Shown: one piece after another, positions 7,051-16,563 of the stretch | How the letters are laid out: every line of letters starts with the position of its first letter | Position numbering within the stretch: position 1 is the first letter of the stretch | Assembly: GCF_020616555.1 (NCBI RefSeq) | Contig: NZ_CP085173.1 | Location: forward strand, 7,704,001-7,768,000 | Source: Streptomyces longhuiensis | GTDB taxonomy: Bacteria; Actinomycetota; Actinomycetes; Streptomycetales; Streptomycetaceae | Reading direction: 5' to 3' | DNA: 64,000 nt | Notes under the pieces: model-generated | What the model saw: the letters and a program-made list of their open reading frames with translations, nothing else | What the model was told of the DNA's origin: nothing | Databases searched by the model: none | Position numbers and translations under genes: made by a program

Positions 7051-9723
7051 ATGACGCAGAGTCGGCCTGAAGGAGCCGCCTCGGCCGCCCTGTGGGAGCG
7101 GGACAAGGAGATCGCGGTCGTCGAGCGGGCGCTCGGCGAACTCTGCGGGGACGCGGCGTCGTCGGGCAGCCTCGTCGTGTTCAGGGGCGAGGCGGGCATC
7201 GGCAAGACCGCCCTCCTCGAAGAGGTGCGCCGCATCGCGGCGGGACGGGCCATGGTCTGGTCGGCCCGCGGCGGCGAGACCGTCACCTCCGTCCCCTTCA
7301 ACGTCGTACGCCAGTTGCTGCAGCCCGCCCTCATTGCGCTCTCGCAGGAGGAGGCCCGCGAGTACTTCGGCGACTGGTACGAGATCGCGGGCCCGGCCCT
7401 CGGCATAGCCGAACCGGGCGGCCGCCAGGCCGACCCGCAGGGCGTGCGCGACGGACTCGTCGCGGCGGTGTCCCGGCTCGCCCGGCTGCACTGGCCGCTC
7501 GTCCTGCTCGTCGACGACGCGCAGTGGGCCGACGAGGAAACCCTCCACTGGCTCGCCGCGTTCGCCGAACGCCTCGACGACCTGCCCGTCCTCGTCGTGG
7601 TCGCCCACCGCGACGGCGAGGCCACCGCCGCCTCCACCGGCCACCTCGAAGCCGTCGGCGCCGCCGCCCGGCCCCGCACCACCCTGTGCGCCCTCACCCC
7701 CGACGCCACCGCGGGCCTCACCCGCGCCAGTCTCGGCGAGCACGCCGACGCCCCCTTCTGCCGCGAGGTGTGGGCCGTCACCGGCGGCAACCCGTACGAG
7801 ACCGTGGAGCTCCTCGCCAAGGTCCAGGACAGCGAACTCGAACCCGCGGAAGCCTCGGCCGGTGAACTGCGCGCCCTGAACAAGTCGGCGCGCGGCCGCG
7901 GTCTGATCGACCGCCTCGAAGGCCTCGGCACCGACGCGACGCGCTTCGCCTGGGCCGCCGCCATCCTCGGCACCCGGATCGCCCACGACCTCGCGGCGCG
8001 GCTCGCCGGGATGACTCCCGGCGAGGCCGGCCGCTGCGCCGTGCGGCTGCGCGCCGCCCGCATCCTCACCGACGCGACGTACGAAGACGGCGCCGTGGGA
8101 ATGGAGTTCGTGCACCCGCTGATCGCCACCGCCGTCTACCGCTCCATCCCGGCGGCCACCCGCACCGCCATGCACGGGCAGGCCGCCTGGGCTGTCACGG
8201 CCTCGGGCCACGGCGCCGCGGCAGCCTCCCGGCATCTCCTCCAGGTCCACCCGGACGACGACCCCGAACTCGTCGAGCAGCTGCGCACGGCGGCTGGTGA
8301 ACACCTCGCGGTCGGCGCCCCGGAGGCCGCGCGCCGCTGTCTGGAGCGCGCGCTCCTGGAACCCCCGCTCCCCGACGTACGGTCCGAACTGCTCTACGAG
8401 CTGGGCTGCGCCACCCTCCTCACCTCGCCCGCCGTCACCATCGGCCATCTGCGCCAGGCACTCGGCACCAAGCCGGGACTCGACGGCGACGCGCGCGTGG
8501 ACGCCGTGTGCCGGCTGTCCCAGGCCCTCGTCCACAACAACCAGCTGGAAGAGGCGCTGCGCGAGATCGACTCCGAGGCCGCCCGGCTCGACCCGGGCCC
8601 CTCTCGCCTCCGCCTCCAGGCCACGCGCTACATGTGGGAGGGCATCCACGCCGGCGAGGAGGACTCCCCGGGCCGCTCCCGCAGCCTCGCCGCGCTCGCG
8701 GGCTCCCTCACCGGCCGGGACAACCCCGAGCGGGTCCTGCTCGTCCTGCGCGCCTTCGATGCGATGACCCGCGGCGAGAACGCCGAGGTGGTGGTCGAAC
8801 TCTGCGACCGTTCCCTCGTCAACGAACGCCTCGCGCCGGGCCTCGGCTGGACCGACCCCGAGTGGGGCTTCGAACTTCTCGCCATGCTCGGCAGCGCGTA
8901 TCTCTTCTCCGACCGGCTCGACCGCGCGGAGAGCCTGTTCACGGAGGCCGTACGCGCCTACGAGACCGCCGGCTGGAGCGGCGGCCATCTGGCGCTCGCG
9001 CACGCCTTCGTCGGTTACGTCCACCGCAGGCGCGGCCGCCTCACCGACGCCGAGGCCGTGCTGCGCGAGAGCCTGCGCCTGGCCGACCGAGTCGGCCGCG
9101 GCCTGCCCATGCACTGGGACGCCGCGTGCATGCTCATCGACACGCTCGTGGCCCGCGGCCGGACCGGCGAGGCCATGGAGATCGCGGACCGCTACTCCTT
9201 CGGTCCGCCCTACCCCTCCACGATCGTCCTGCCCGACGCGCACTCCGTCCGCGGCCGCCTGCTGATCGCCGCGGGCCGCACGAAGGAGGGCGTCGACGAG
9301 CTGGAGGCGGCGGCCAAGGCGGCCACCGCCCGCGGCGGACACAACACGATCATGGCGCCCTGGGCCTGCGACCTGGCCCGCGCGCTCGCCACCGAGGACC
9401 CCGAACGCGCCAGGGGACTCGCCGCCGACGCCCGGCTCCAGGCCGAGCGCTTCGGTACGGACACGGCGATCGGGGAGGCCCTGCGCTGCGAGGCGGCCCT
9501 GGAGACGGGCCAGCGCTCCCTGACCCTGTACGCCAAGTCGGTCACGTACCTCGAAGCGTCACCCTGCGCGTACGAACACGCGGTGGCCCGCGTCGAGTAC
9601 GGCATCGCGGCCCGCTCGGTCGCGGAACTCACCCGCGGCCTCACCCTGGCCAAGTCGTGCGGCGCCGACGGCCTGGCAGCCCGCGCCCGCGAGGTGCTCG
9701 ACACGGGACGCGGCCTGCGCTGA
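7051..9723 (+). CDS. AAA ATPase of LuxR-family (LAL/MalT-like) type, no C-terminal HTH
   Basis: This is an 890-residue STAND-type ATPase. Walker A is GEAGIGKT at residues 46-53 and Walker B is VLLVDDAQWAD near 151-161. About 500 residues of helical, tetratricopeptide-like sequence follow. Large LuxR-family regulators of this layout normally end in a LuxR helix-turn-helix; here the chain stops at EVLDTGRGLR and no such motif is seen. It may therefore act as a signalling or partner ATPase rather than a direct DNA binder. The start ATG has GGGAGG upstream. It is divergent from the DUF2510 gene, and a perfect 16-bp hairpin follows the gene. Confidence 0.8.
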   Translation: MTQSRPEGAASAALWERDKEIAVVERALGELCGDAASSGSLVVFRGEAGIGKTALLEEVRRIAAGRAMVWSARGGETVTSVPFNVVRQLLQPALIALSQEEAREYFGDWYEIAGPALGIAEPGGRQADPQGVRDGLVAAVSRLARLHWPLVLLVDDAQWADEETLHWLAAFAERLDDLPVLVVVAHRDGEATAASTGHLEAVGAAARPRTTLCALTPDATAGLTRASLGEHADAPFCREVWAVTGGNPYETVELLAKVQDSELEPAEASAGELRALNKSARGRGLIDRLEGLGTDATRFAWAAAILGTRIAHDLAARLAGMTPGEAGRCAVRLRAARILTDATYEDGAVGMEFVHPLIATAVYRSIPAATRTAMHGQAAWAVTASGHGAAAASRHLLQVHPDDDPELVEQLRTAAGEHLAVGAPEAARRCLERALLEPPLPDVRSELLYELGCATLLTSPAVTIGHLRQALGTKPGLDGDARVDAVCRLSQALVHNNQLEEALREIDSEAARLDPGPSRLRLQATRYMWEGIHAGEEDSPGRSRSLAALAGSLTGRDNPERVLLVLRAFDAMTRGENAEVVVELCDRSLVNERLAPGLGWTDPEWGFELLAMLGSAYLFSDRLDRAESLFTEAVRAYETAGWSGGHLALAHAFVGYVHRRRGRLTDAEAVLRESLRLADRVGRGLPMHWDAACMLIDTLVARGRTGEAMEIADRYSFGPPYPSTIVLPDAHSVRGRLLIAAGRTKEGVDELEAAAKAATARGGHNTIMAPWACDLARALATEDPERARGLAADARLQAERFGTDTAIGEALRCEAALETGQRSLTLYAKSVTYLEASPCAYEHAVARVEYGIAARSVAELTRGLTLAKSCGADGLAARAREVLDTGRGLR

Positions 9724-9747
9724 CGGAGGCGGCGGTGCGCCTGTACA

Positions 9748-9790
9748 CCGACCGCCCGTCACCGCTGTCCAGGAGGTGACGGGCGGTCGG
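9748..9790. terminator. 16-bp perfect hairpin between convergent genes
   Basis: CCGACCGCCCGTCACC and GGTGACGGGCGGTCGG pair perfectly around an 11-nt loop. The hairpin lies between the ATPase stop and the pcaL stop, so it likely terminates both transcripts. Confidence 0.85.
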
Positions 9791-9819
9791 CGCGTACCCG
9801 GGTTCCCGACGGCCGGGGC

Positions 9820-10968
9820 CTACGGCGCGTCCGGGCCGCTCTCCTCGGTGAGGACCCGCTGAGCCACGGCGAACGCCGAATTGGCCGCGGGGACACCGCA
9901 GTACACCGCGGTCTGCAGCAGCACGGCGCCGATCTCGTCGGGTGTCAGGCCGTTGCGCAGCGCGGCGCGCACGTGCATGGCCAGCTCGTCGTAGTGGCCG
10001 TGGGCCACCAGCGCCGTCATCGTGATCATGGAGCGTTCGCGGCGCGCCAGCGTCGGGTCGGTCCAGATCTCGCCCCACGCGTAGCGCGAGATGAAGTCCT
10101 GGAAGCGGGCAGTGAAGGGGCTCTGCCGGGCCTGCGCGCGGTCGACGTGTGCGTCGCCGAGCACCTGCCTGCGCACCTCCATCCCGCGTTTCGCGCCCCC
10201 GCCGAGCTGGGCGCGCAGCGCCGTGATCACGGGTTCGGGGCACTGGGCGGGGGCGAGGTGCGAGGCGCCCGCGATCTCGACGAGCGACGAACCCGCCACC
10301 GCGTCGGCGATCTCCCGCAGATGCGCGGGCGGCGTCGCCGGGTCCTCGCGGCCCGCGATCAGCAGCGTGGGAGCCGTGATCGAGGAGAGGTCCTCGCGGA
10401 TGTCGAACGCGGCGAGCGCGTCGCAACAGGCCGCGTACGCCTCGGAGTCGGCGGTGCGGTGGTCCTCGACGAGGGCCGGCACGGTGAACCCGGGGGTGAA
10501 CCAGCGCCGGTCGGCGGTCTCGGCGACCGGGCCGACCCCGTCGCGGCGTACCAGCGCGGCCCGTTCCTCCCAGGGCTTCGAGCCGCCGAAGTGCGCCGAC
10601 GAGCAGATCACCGCGAGGCTCGTCACCCGCTCCGGGTGGTGGACCGCGAGGTGCAGGCCCACCGCGCCGCCGAGCGACACCCCCGCGTACGCGAAGCGCT
10701 CGATGCCGAGGGAGTCGGCGAGATCCAGGACGAGCCCGGCGAGATCGGCGACGGTCGCGCCGGGGCCGATCAGCGCGGCCGGGGACTCGCCGTGACCCGG
10801 CAGGTCCCAGCGCACCACCCGGTGGGTGACGGACAGTTCGGGCGCGACCGCGTCCCACAGCGTGGTGGAGGTGCCGAGCGAGGGGCCCAGGAGGAGCGGG
10901 GGAGCGGTGGCGGGGCCTTCGGCGCGGTGGTGAAGGAGCGTGCCGTGGTCGGGGGATGCAGTGCTCAA
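9820..10968 (-). CDS. pcaL: 3-oxoadipate enol-lactonase / 4-carboxymuconolactone decarboxylase fusion
   Basis: This 382-residue bifunctional enzyme catalyses the last two protocatechuate-branch steps before beta-ketoadipate. Residues 1-250 are an alpha/beta-hydrolase (PcaD), with the nucleophile in YAGVSLGGAVG and the late histidine in GASHLAP. Residues 255-382 are the AhpD-like decarboxylase (PcaC), with RRERSMITMTALVAHGHYDELAMHVRAA broken by family signature residues. The fusion is typical of actinomycetes. The start is TTG 10968, which overlaps the pcaB stop by 4 nt (TTGA). It is the last gene of the operon and is followed by a strong hairpin. Confidence 0.92.
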   Translation of the reverse strand: MSTASPDHGTLLHHRAEGPATAPPLLLGPSLGTSTTLWDAVAPELSVTHRVVRWDLPGHGESPAALIGPGATVADLAGLVLDLADSLGIERFAYAGVSLGGAVGLHLAVHHPERVTSLAVICSSAHFGGSKPWEERAALVRRDGVGPVAETADRRWFTPGFTVPALVEDHRTADSEAYAACCDALAAFDIREDLSSITAPTLLIAGREDPATPPAHLREIADAVAGSSLVEIAGASHLAPAQCPEPVITALRAQLGGGAKRGMEVRRQVLGDAHVDRAQARQSPFTARFQDFISRYAWGEIWTDPTLARRERSMITMTALVAHGHYDELAMHVRAALRNGLTPDEIGAVLLQTAVYCGVPAANSAFAVAQRVLTEESGPDAP

Positions 10969-12299
10969 TGTCGCTCCAGAGCGCGGTCGGTGAGGGCTCC
11001 GGCGGAGCCGGTGTAACGGACGGGGTCGGCGAGGTCGGCCAGGTCGACGCCCTTGAGGTCGGGCTCGTCGGCCAGGATCCCGGCCAGTGTCCTGCCTTCG
11101 GCGCGGGTGCGCCGCGCCGCCTCGGTGAGCAGGGACTTCGCGCGGGTACGCCCGAGCAGGGGCGCGAGCTCGGCGGCCAGACGCTCCGAGACGATCAACC
11201 CACGGGTGGCGAAGAGGTGTTCACGCATCACGTCCGCGTGGACCTGAAGCCCCTCGGCGAGCTCGGCGGCGTCGCGTGCCGCGCCGCCCACGAGCCGCAG
11301 GAGGTCGCGCAGCGGCTCCCACTCCGCGTGCCAGGCGCCGGCGGGGCGCTCGTCCTCGGCCGCCATCGACGCGTACAGCGTGGCGGCGAGCGAGGGGGCG
11401 CGGCGGGCGGCCGCCGCGACGAGCGTGGCCCTGACCGGGTTCGCCTTGTGCGGCATCGCGGAGGAACCGCCGCCCGCACCCTCGCCCAGCTCGCCGATCT
11501 CCGTACGGGACAGCGTGAGCACGTCCGCCGCCGGCTTGCCCAGCGCGCCGGCCGTGAACGCGAGCGCGCCCGCGAGGTCGGCGACCGGAGTGCGCAGGGT
11601 GTGCCAGGGCAACACGGGTGCGACCAGGCCGAGTTCGGCCGCGTACGCCTCGGTCAGCTCCCCGGCGTTCGTGGCGCCGAACACGCCGAAGGCCGCCAAT
11701 GTGCCCGCCGCGCCGCCCAGTTGGACGGGCAGCGAAGCCCTTACGGCGCTGAGTCGGTCGCGCGCGTCGAGCACGAGGGAACGCCAGCCCGCCGCCTTCA
11801 GGCCGAACGTCGTCGGCACGGCGTGCTGCGTGAGCGTACGGCCCGGCATGACGGTGTCCCGGTGTGCGGCGGCGAGCCGCCCGAGCGCACGCTCCGTGCG
11901 CGCCAGGTCGCCGAGCAGCCCGTCCAGCGTCCGGGCCGCGACCAGCATGAGCGCCGTGTCCAGGATGTCCTGGCTGGTGGCGCCCCGGTGGACGTACGGG
12001 GCGTGTTCCGTGGCCACCGCGGCCGTCAGGTCGGCGACGAGCGGGATCACCGGGTTGCCCCCGGAGCGGGCGCGCAGCGCGAGGTCACGGGCGTCGAAGC
12101 GCCCCTCGTCCGCGGCGGCCCGCGTCACCGCGTCCGCCGCGGCCGCGGGCGCCAGGCCCAGGGCGGCCTGCGCCCGGGTGAGCCCGGCCTCCGCGTCGAG
12201 CAGGCCGCGCAGGACCGCCGCGTCCGAGGTGGCCGACTCGGCCGGGGAACCCGCCCGGCCGGGCGAGAGCAGCCCGGCGTCGGGATCGACGTGTGTCAC
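10965..12299 (-). CDS. pcaB: 3-carboxy-cis,cis-muconate cycloisomerase
   Basis: This 444-residue enzyme of the fumarase/aspartase superfamily lactonises 3-carboxymuconate to 4-carboxymuconolactone in the cytoplasm. The superfamily signature GSSAMPHKANPV is intact, and the other conserved regions RGATSQDILDTA and the histidine in LTQHAVPTTFG are visible. The start is GTG 12299, overlapping the pcaG stop as GTGA; the downstream overlap with pcaL is TTGA. The length matches the family. It acts on the product of PcaHG and feeds PcaL. Confidence 0.93.
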   Translation of the reverse strand: MTHVDPDAGLLSPGRAGSPAESATSDAAVLRGLLDAEAGLTRAQAALGLAPAAAADAVTRAAADEGRFDARDLALRARSGGNPVIPLVADLTAAVATEHAPYVHRGATSQDILDTALMLVAARTLDGLLGDLARTERALGRLAAAHRDTVMPGRTLTQHAVPTTFGLKAAGWRSLVLDARDRLSAVRASLPVQLGGAAGTLAAFGVFGATNAGELTEAYAAELGLVAPVLPWHTLRTPVADLAGALAFTAGALGKPAADVLTLSRTEIGELGEGAGGGSSAMPHKANPVRATLVAAAARRAPSLAATLYASMAAEDERPAGAWHAEWEPLRDLLRLVGGAARDAAELAEGLQVHADVMREHLFATRGLIVSERLAAELAPLLGRTRAKSLLTEAARRTRAEGRTLAGILADEPDLKGVDLADLADPVRYTGSAGALTDRALERH

Positions 12300-12874
12300 T
12301 GGAACTCCAGGAAGACCGTTTCGCCTTCGCCCTGAAGGCGGATGTCGAAACGGTACGTGCGGTGCGCGTCTTCCTGCGGCTGCGCGAGCAGCGTCGCGCG
12401 CCGCTCCGCCGGCAGGCCGTCGAGCAGAGGGTCCGCGCCGTCGGCGAGGTAGGCGCGGGTGAACAGGTGGTGCAGCAGCCCGCGCGCGAACACGCACACG
12501 CTGATGTACGGCAGTCCCGCGTTGCCCGGCGGCAGGGTGAAGAGCGCGTAGTGCCCGTCGGCGTCCGTGGCGACCCGGCCGAACCCGGTGAAGTCCGTAC
12601 CGTTGCGGCCGAGGTAGCCGCCGGTCGTGGTGTCGCGGCGCAGCGAGCCCGGCGCCCCGGCGAGCGAGCCGTCGGGTCCCGCCTGCCAGAACTCCAGGAT
12701 GGCGTCCGGCACCGGGTCGCCCTGGCCGTCGAACACGTGGCCGTGCAGGGCGATCGTGTCGGGATGCCCCTTCGGCGCGACCTGCTCGCCCTCGGGGAAG
12801 GGCAGCGCGTAGCCGTAGAACGGGCCGACGGTGTGCGACGGCGTGGGGAGCAGCTTCTCGGGCACGGAGGTCAT
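12296..12874 (-). CDS. pcaG: protocatechuate 3,4-dioxygenase alpha subunit
   Basis: This 192-residue structural partner of PcaH belongs to the intradiol dioxygenase family. It shows the common opening TPSHTVGPFYGYALPF and the core EFWQAGPDG and GFGRVATDADGHY, but lacks the full iron-ligand set, as expected for the alpha subunit. The ATG start overlaps the pcaH stop by 4 nt (ATGA), and the stop overlaps the pcaB start. Stoichiometric synthesis of alpha and beta chains by coupling is likely. Confidence 0.93.
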   Translation of the reverse strand: MTSVPEKLLPTPSHTVGPFYGYALPFPEGEQVAPKGHPDTIALHGHVFDGQGDPVPDAILEFWQAGPDGSLAGAPGSLRRDTTTGGYLGRNGTDFTGFGRVATDADGHYALFTLPPGNAGLPYISVCVFARGLLHHLFTRAYLADGADPLLDGLPAERRATLLAQPQEDAHRTYRFDIRLQGEGETVFLEFQ

Positions 12875-13641
12875 CGGCCTTCCTCGATCCAGGTGGCGGA
12901 GGGACCGTCGAGGACGATGTCCCACTCGTAGCCGAGGGAGAACTCGGGCTGCGACAGGTCGTGGTTGTACGCCGCGACCAGGCGGTCGCGGGCCGACTCG
13001 TCCGTCACCGACCGCAGGATCGGGTCGTAGCGGAACAGCGGGTCGTTCGGGAAGTACATCTGCGTCACGAGCCGCTGCGTGAACGCGTCGCCGAACAGGG
13101 AGAAGTGGATATGCGCGGGGCGCCACGCGTTGGTGTGGTTGCGCCACGGGTACGCGCCCGGCTTGACGGTGGTGAAGGAGTACCGGCCCTGATCGTCCGT
13201 CAGGGTCCGTCCCACACCGGTGAAGTTGGGGTCGAGCGGCGCCGGGTGCTGGTCGCGCAGATGCGCGTACCGGCCCGACGCGTTGGCCTGCCAGATCTCC
13301 ACGAGCTGGCCGCGCACGGGGCGGCCGTCGCTGTCGAGCAGCCGTCCGGACACGGTGATGCGCTCGCCGAGCGGCTCGCCCGCGTGCTGACGCGTCAGGT
13401 CCTGGTCGATGTCGGTGATGTCCGTGGCGCCGAAGACGGGCCCGGACAGCTCGACGGTCTCCGGGTCACCGCCGTTCACGGCGACGAGCGGCTGCTTCGG
13501 GTGGCGCAGCAGCGAGCTGCGGTACGGCGCGTAGTCGCGCGGCGGGTGGTGCTGGGCGGGGGCGCCGCCCGCGCGCGCCTTGTCGTACGCGCTCTGGAGG
13601 TCAGCGACCTCGACGTCGATGTCCGACTGGGTGAGTGCCAT
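12871..13641 (-). CDS. pcaH: protocatechuate 3,4-dioxygenase beta subunit
   Basis: This 256-residue catalytic subunit inserts O2 between the hydroxylated carbons of protocatechuate. The four non-heme Fe(III) ligands can be assigned: Tyr125 (SGRYAHLRD), Tyr164 (GAYPWRNH), His177 and His179 (RPAHIHF). The N-terminal PCDO_beta extension is present. The start ATG lies 18 nt after the pcaF stop with AGGAACCCACC upstream. It forms an (alpha-beta)n complex with PcaG, encoded by the next gene. Confidence 0.95.
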   Translation of the reverse strand: MALTQSDIDVEVADLQSAYDKARAGGAPAQHHPPRDYAPYRSSLLRHPKQPLVAVNGGDPETVELSGPVFGATDITDIDQDLTRQHAGEPLGERITVSGRLLDSDGRPVRGQLVEIWQANASGRYAHLRDQHPAPLDPNFTGVGRTLTDDQGRYSFTTVKPGAYPWRNHTNAWRPAHIHFSLFGDAFTQRLVTQMYFPNDPLFRYDPILRSVTDESARDRLVAAYNHDLSQPEFSLGYEWDIVLDGPSATWIEEGR

Positions 13642-13659
13642 GGTGGGTTCCTGAGTCCT

Positions 13660-14862
13660 TTAGCGTTCGAGGACGAGCGCGAGGCCCTGTCCGACGCCGA
13701 TGCAGAGGGTGGCGACGCCGGTGCCGGAACCGGCGGCCTTGAGCTGGTGCGCGACGGATCCGGCGAGCCGCGCGCCGGACGCGCCGAGCGGGTGGCCGAT
13801 CGCGATGGCGCCGCCGCGCGGGTTGAGGATCGCGGGGTCGAACTCGGGCCACTCGGCGACACAGCCGAGGACCTGGGCGGCGAACGCCTCGTTCAGTTCG
13901 AGCGTGGTCAGGTCGCCGAAGCCCTTGCCCGCCCTGGCGAGCGCGCGGTGGACCGCCTCGACGGGGCCGAGCCCGAAGTAGTGCGGGTCGATCGCGGCGA
14001 CCCCGGAGGCCGTCACCCGGGCGAGCGGCTCGCGGCCGGTGGCCCTCAGCCCCTCCTCGTCGACGAGCAGCAGGGCTGCGGCGCCGTCGTTGAGCGGCGA
14101 CGCGTTGCCTGCCGTCACCGTGCCGTTTTCTGTGCGGAACGACGGCTTGAGCGTGGCCATGGCCTCCGGCGACGCGCTCTCGCGCACGCATTCGTCGCGC
14201 GCCACGACGAGCGGGTCGCCCTTGCGCTGCGGGACGGCCACCGGCACGATCTCGGCGTCGAACAGGCCGTTCTTCTGTGCGGCGGACGCCTTCTGATGAC
14301 TGCTCAGCGCGTACGCGTCCTGCTGCTCACGCGTGATCGCGTGCTTGTCGGCGATCAGCTCGGCCGACTCGCCGAGCGGCACGGTCCACTGCGGCTCCAT
14401 CCGCGGGTTGACCATGCGCCAGCCCAGCGTCGTCGAGTACAGCTCCGCGTTGCCCGCGGGGAACGGCCGGTCGCTCTTGGGCAGCACGTAGGGGGCGCGG
14501 GTCATCGACTCGACACCGCCGGCCAGGGCGATGGAGACGTCGCCGAGCGCGATGGCCCGCGCGGCCTGGATGACGGCTTCGAGGCCGGAGGCGCACAGCC
14601 GGTTCACGGTGACGCCGGGCACGGAGGTGGGCAGCCCGGCGAGGAGCCCCGCCATGCGGCCGACGTTGCGGTTCTCCTCGCCCGCGCCGTTCGCGTTGCC
14701 GAAGTACACGTCGCCGATCAGCGCCGGGTCCAACTCCGGTGTCCGTGCGAGCAGTTCACGGATGACGTGCGCGCCGAGATCGTCCGGGCGGACCGGGGCG
14801 AGGGAGCCGTTGTACCTGCCGACCGGCGTGCGGACGGCATCGACGACGTAGACGTCCTTCAT
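13660..14862 (-). CDS. pcaF: 3-oxoadipyl-CoA thiolase
   Basis: This 400-residue thiolase is predicted to split 3-oxoadipyl-CoA into succinyl-CoA and acetyl-CoA. The acylated cysteine is Cys90 ([10 protein letters not shown]). The second catalytic pair appears as [11 protein letters not shown] (His) and TLCIGVGQG (Cys) near the C-terminus. The ATG at 14862 overlaps the pcaJ stop (ATGA). The context within the pca operon makes 3-oxoadipyl-CoA the preferred substrate over acetoacetyl-CoA. Confidence 0.93.
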   Translation of the reverse strand: MKDVYVVDAVRTPVGRYNGSLAPVRPDDLGAHVIRELLARTPELDPALIGDVYFGNANGAGEENRNVGRMAGLLAGLPTSVPGVTVNRLCASGLEAVIQAARAIALGDVSIALAGGVESMTRAPYVLPKSDRPFPAGNAELYSTTLGWRMVNPRMEPQWTVPLGESAELIADKHAITREQQDAYALSSHQKASAAQKNGLFDAEIVPVAVPQRKGDPLVVARDECVRESASPEAMATLKPSFRTENGTVTAGNASPLNDGAAALLLVDEEGLRATGREPLARVTASGVAAIDPHYFGLGPVEAVHRALARAGKGFGDLTTLELNEAFAAQVLGCVAEWPEFDPAILNPRGGAIAIGHPLGASGARLAGSVAHQLKAAGSGTGVATLCIGVGQGLALVLER

Positions 14863-15503
14863 CGGGTCTCCTCCGGGAGGCGGATCTTGGCCGCGGTCCT
14901 CGCGGTGACGTCGTCGGCGGTGACGCCGGGGGCCAGCTCGACGAGTTCGAGCCCGTCGGCGGTGACGTCGAGGACGCAGAGGTCGGTGATGACGCGGTTG
15001 ACGCAGGCCTTGCCGGTCAGGGGCAGGGTGCAGTCCTCGACGATCTTGGGCGTGCCGTCCTTGGCGGTGTGGGTCATGGCGACGATGACCGTCCGCGCGC
15101 CGTGGACGAGGTCCATGGCCCCGCCGATACCGGTGATCATCTTGCCGGGGACGGCCCAGTTGGCGAGGTCGCCGCGGGCGGAGACCTGCATCGCGCCCAG
15201 CACGGCGACGTCGATGTGGCCACCGCGGATCATGCCGAAGGAGAGCGCCGAGTCGAAGTAGGAGGCGCCGGGCAGGACGGTGACGGTCTCCTTGCCGGCG
15301 TTGATGAGGTCGGGGTCGACCTCGTCGTCGGCCGGGTAGGGGCCGACACCCAGGATGCCGTTCTCGGACTCGAGGATCACCTCGACGCCGGGCGGCAGGT
15401 GGTTCGGGATGAGGGTCGGCAGGCCGATGCCGAGGTTGACGTACTGGCCGTCGCGCAGCTCGCGTGCGGCGCGTGCGGCCATCTCTTCGCGGGTCCAGGC
15501 CAT
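14859..15503 (-). CDS. pcaJ: 3-oxoadipate CoA-transferase subunit B
   Basis: This 214-residue beta subunit transfers CoA from succinyl-CoA to beta-ketoadipate. The catalytic glutamate is Glu47 in the SENG motif ([10 protein letters not shown]), and the family segment [15 protein letters not shown] precedes it. The ATG start overlaps the pcaI stop by one base (TGATG). It pairs with PcaI, and the product goes to PcaF. Confidence 0.93.
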   Translation of the reverse strand: MAWTREEMAARAARELRDGQYVNLGIGLPTLIPNHLPPGVEVILESENGILGVGPYPADDEVDPDLINAGKETVTVLPGASYFDSALSFGMIRGGHIDVAVLGAMQVSARGDLANWAVPGKMITGIGGAMDLVHGARTVIVAMTHTAKDGTPKIVEDCTLPLTGKACVNRVITDLCVLDVTADGLELVELAPGVTADDVTARTAAKIRLPEETR

Positions 15504-16285
15504 CAGCTGCTCACCGTTCCTCGTGCCGGAGGCGCGGAGACGGTGCGCCGTTCGATCTGCTTGTCCGTGGCCTGCTCGGGGGTGAGGGCGACGACGCGCT
15601 GGACGAAGATGCCGGGCAGGTGCACGGCGTCGGGGTCGATGTCGCCGGGTTCGACGAGTTCCTCCACCTCGGCGATGGTGATGCGTCCGGCCGCCGCGGC
15701 GAGGGGGTTGAAGTTGCGGGTCGACTTGTTGAACACGAGGTTCCCGTGGCGGTCGCCCTTGGCGGCGCGCACGAGGGCGTAGTCGGTGCGGATGCCGTGC
15801 TCGAGGACGTAGTCCGTGCCGTCGAAGGTGCGGACCTCCTTGGGCGGGGACGCCAGCGCCACACCGCCCTGACCGTCGTAGCGCCAGGGGAGTCCGCCCT
15901 CGGCGACCTGGGTGCCGACGCCGGCGGGCGTGTAGAAGGCGGGGATGCCGGCGCCGCCGGCCCGCAGGCGCTCGGCGAGCGTGCCCTGCGGGATCATCTC
16001 GACCTCGACCTCGCCGGACAGGTACTGGCGGGCGAACTCCTTGTTGGCGCCGATGTACGACCCGGTGACCCGGGCGATCCGCCCGGCCGCGAGCAGTACG
16101 GCCAGGCCCGAGTCCATCGCCCCGCAGTTGTTGGAGACCACGCTCAGGCCCGTGGTGCCGCGCTCGTGGAGCGCGCCGATGAGCACGTTCGGGACGCCGA
16201 CAAGACCGAACCCGCCGACCGCGAGGGACGCCCCGTCCCCCACATCGGCGACCGCTTCCGCGGCCGTCGCCACCACCTTGTCCAT
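15503..16285 (-). CDS. pcaI: 3-oxoadipate CoA-transferase subunit A
   Basis: This 260-residue alpha subunit of the succinyl-CoA:3-oxoadipate CoA-transferase shows the glycine-rich signature [14 protein letters not shown] and [11 protein letters not shown]. The start ATG 16285 ([11 protein letters not shown]) is chosen because family homology begins there and GAGAGG lies about 9 nt upstream; an in-frame GTG six codons upstream is possible. It is the first gene of pcaIJFHGBL, so the operon promoter lies in the gap up to pcaV. Confidence 0.92.
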   Translation of the reverse strand: MDKVVATAAEAVADVGDGASLAVGGFGLVGVPNVLIGALHERGTTGLSVVSNNCGAMDSGLAVLLAAGRIARVTGSYIGANKEFARQYLSGEVEVEMIPQGTLAERLRAGGAGIPAFYTPAGVGTQVAEGGLPWRYDGQGGVALASPPKEVRTFDGTDYVLEHGIRTDYALVRAAKGDRHGNLVFNKSTRNFNPLAAAAGRITIAEVEELVEPGDIDPDAVHLPGIFVQRVVALTPEQATDKQIERRTVSAPPARGTVSS

Positions 16286-16334
16286 CCGAGCCAGCCTCTC
16301 CACGTACGTCGATCGATCACTCGCCACCGAATTA

Positions 16335-16482
16335 CTCAGCGCACTGAGCATTTATGTGACTGGCGCTTACGGTGCCATCGCATTGCCCGGACCGTCAATA
16401 GCCAAGGGTAGAGACGGTTGGCGTGGGGGAGTCGACTCGACACGGGCTGCCCAATGGTCGAGTATTGGTCAGTACACACTCG
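16335..16482. promoter_or_regulatory. pcaI-pcaV divergent control region with two dyads
   Basis: The 278-bp gap between pcaI and pcaV is AT-richer than its surroundings. One dyad, CTCAG-CGCA-CTGAG, is at 16335-16348, about 50 nt before pcaI. A second, CGAGT-N14-ACTCG, is at 16459-16482, about 80 nt before pcaV, and contains GTATTGGTCAGTAC. PcaV of S. coelicolor is known to bind the equivalent region and to be released by protocatechuate. Which dyad is bound here is an inference. Confidence 0.5.
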
Positions 16483-16563
16483 AAAAGCAGGCCATGGATC
16501 GACGTCCCGCACGACGCGGCGGCGCGACTCGGAAGCCCTGCCGACCCAGACCGGAGGTCCGCG

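Noticed and set aside
5806..9342. 1178-codon minus-strand frame running through the AAA ATPase gene
   Set aside because: Only its last 356 codons (from 6876) look like protein; the rest is antisense to the ATPase.
12961..15261. Plus-strand frame of 766 codons across pcaH, pcaF and pcaJ
   Set aside because: Antisense shadow of three confidently identified pca genes.
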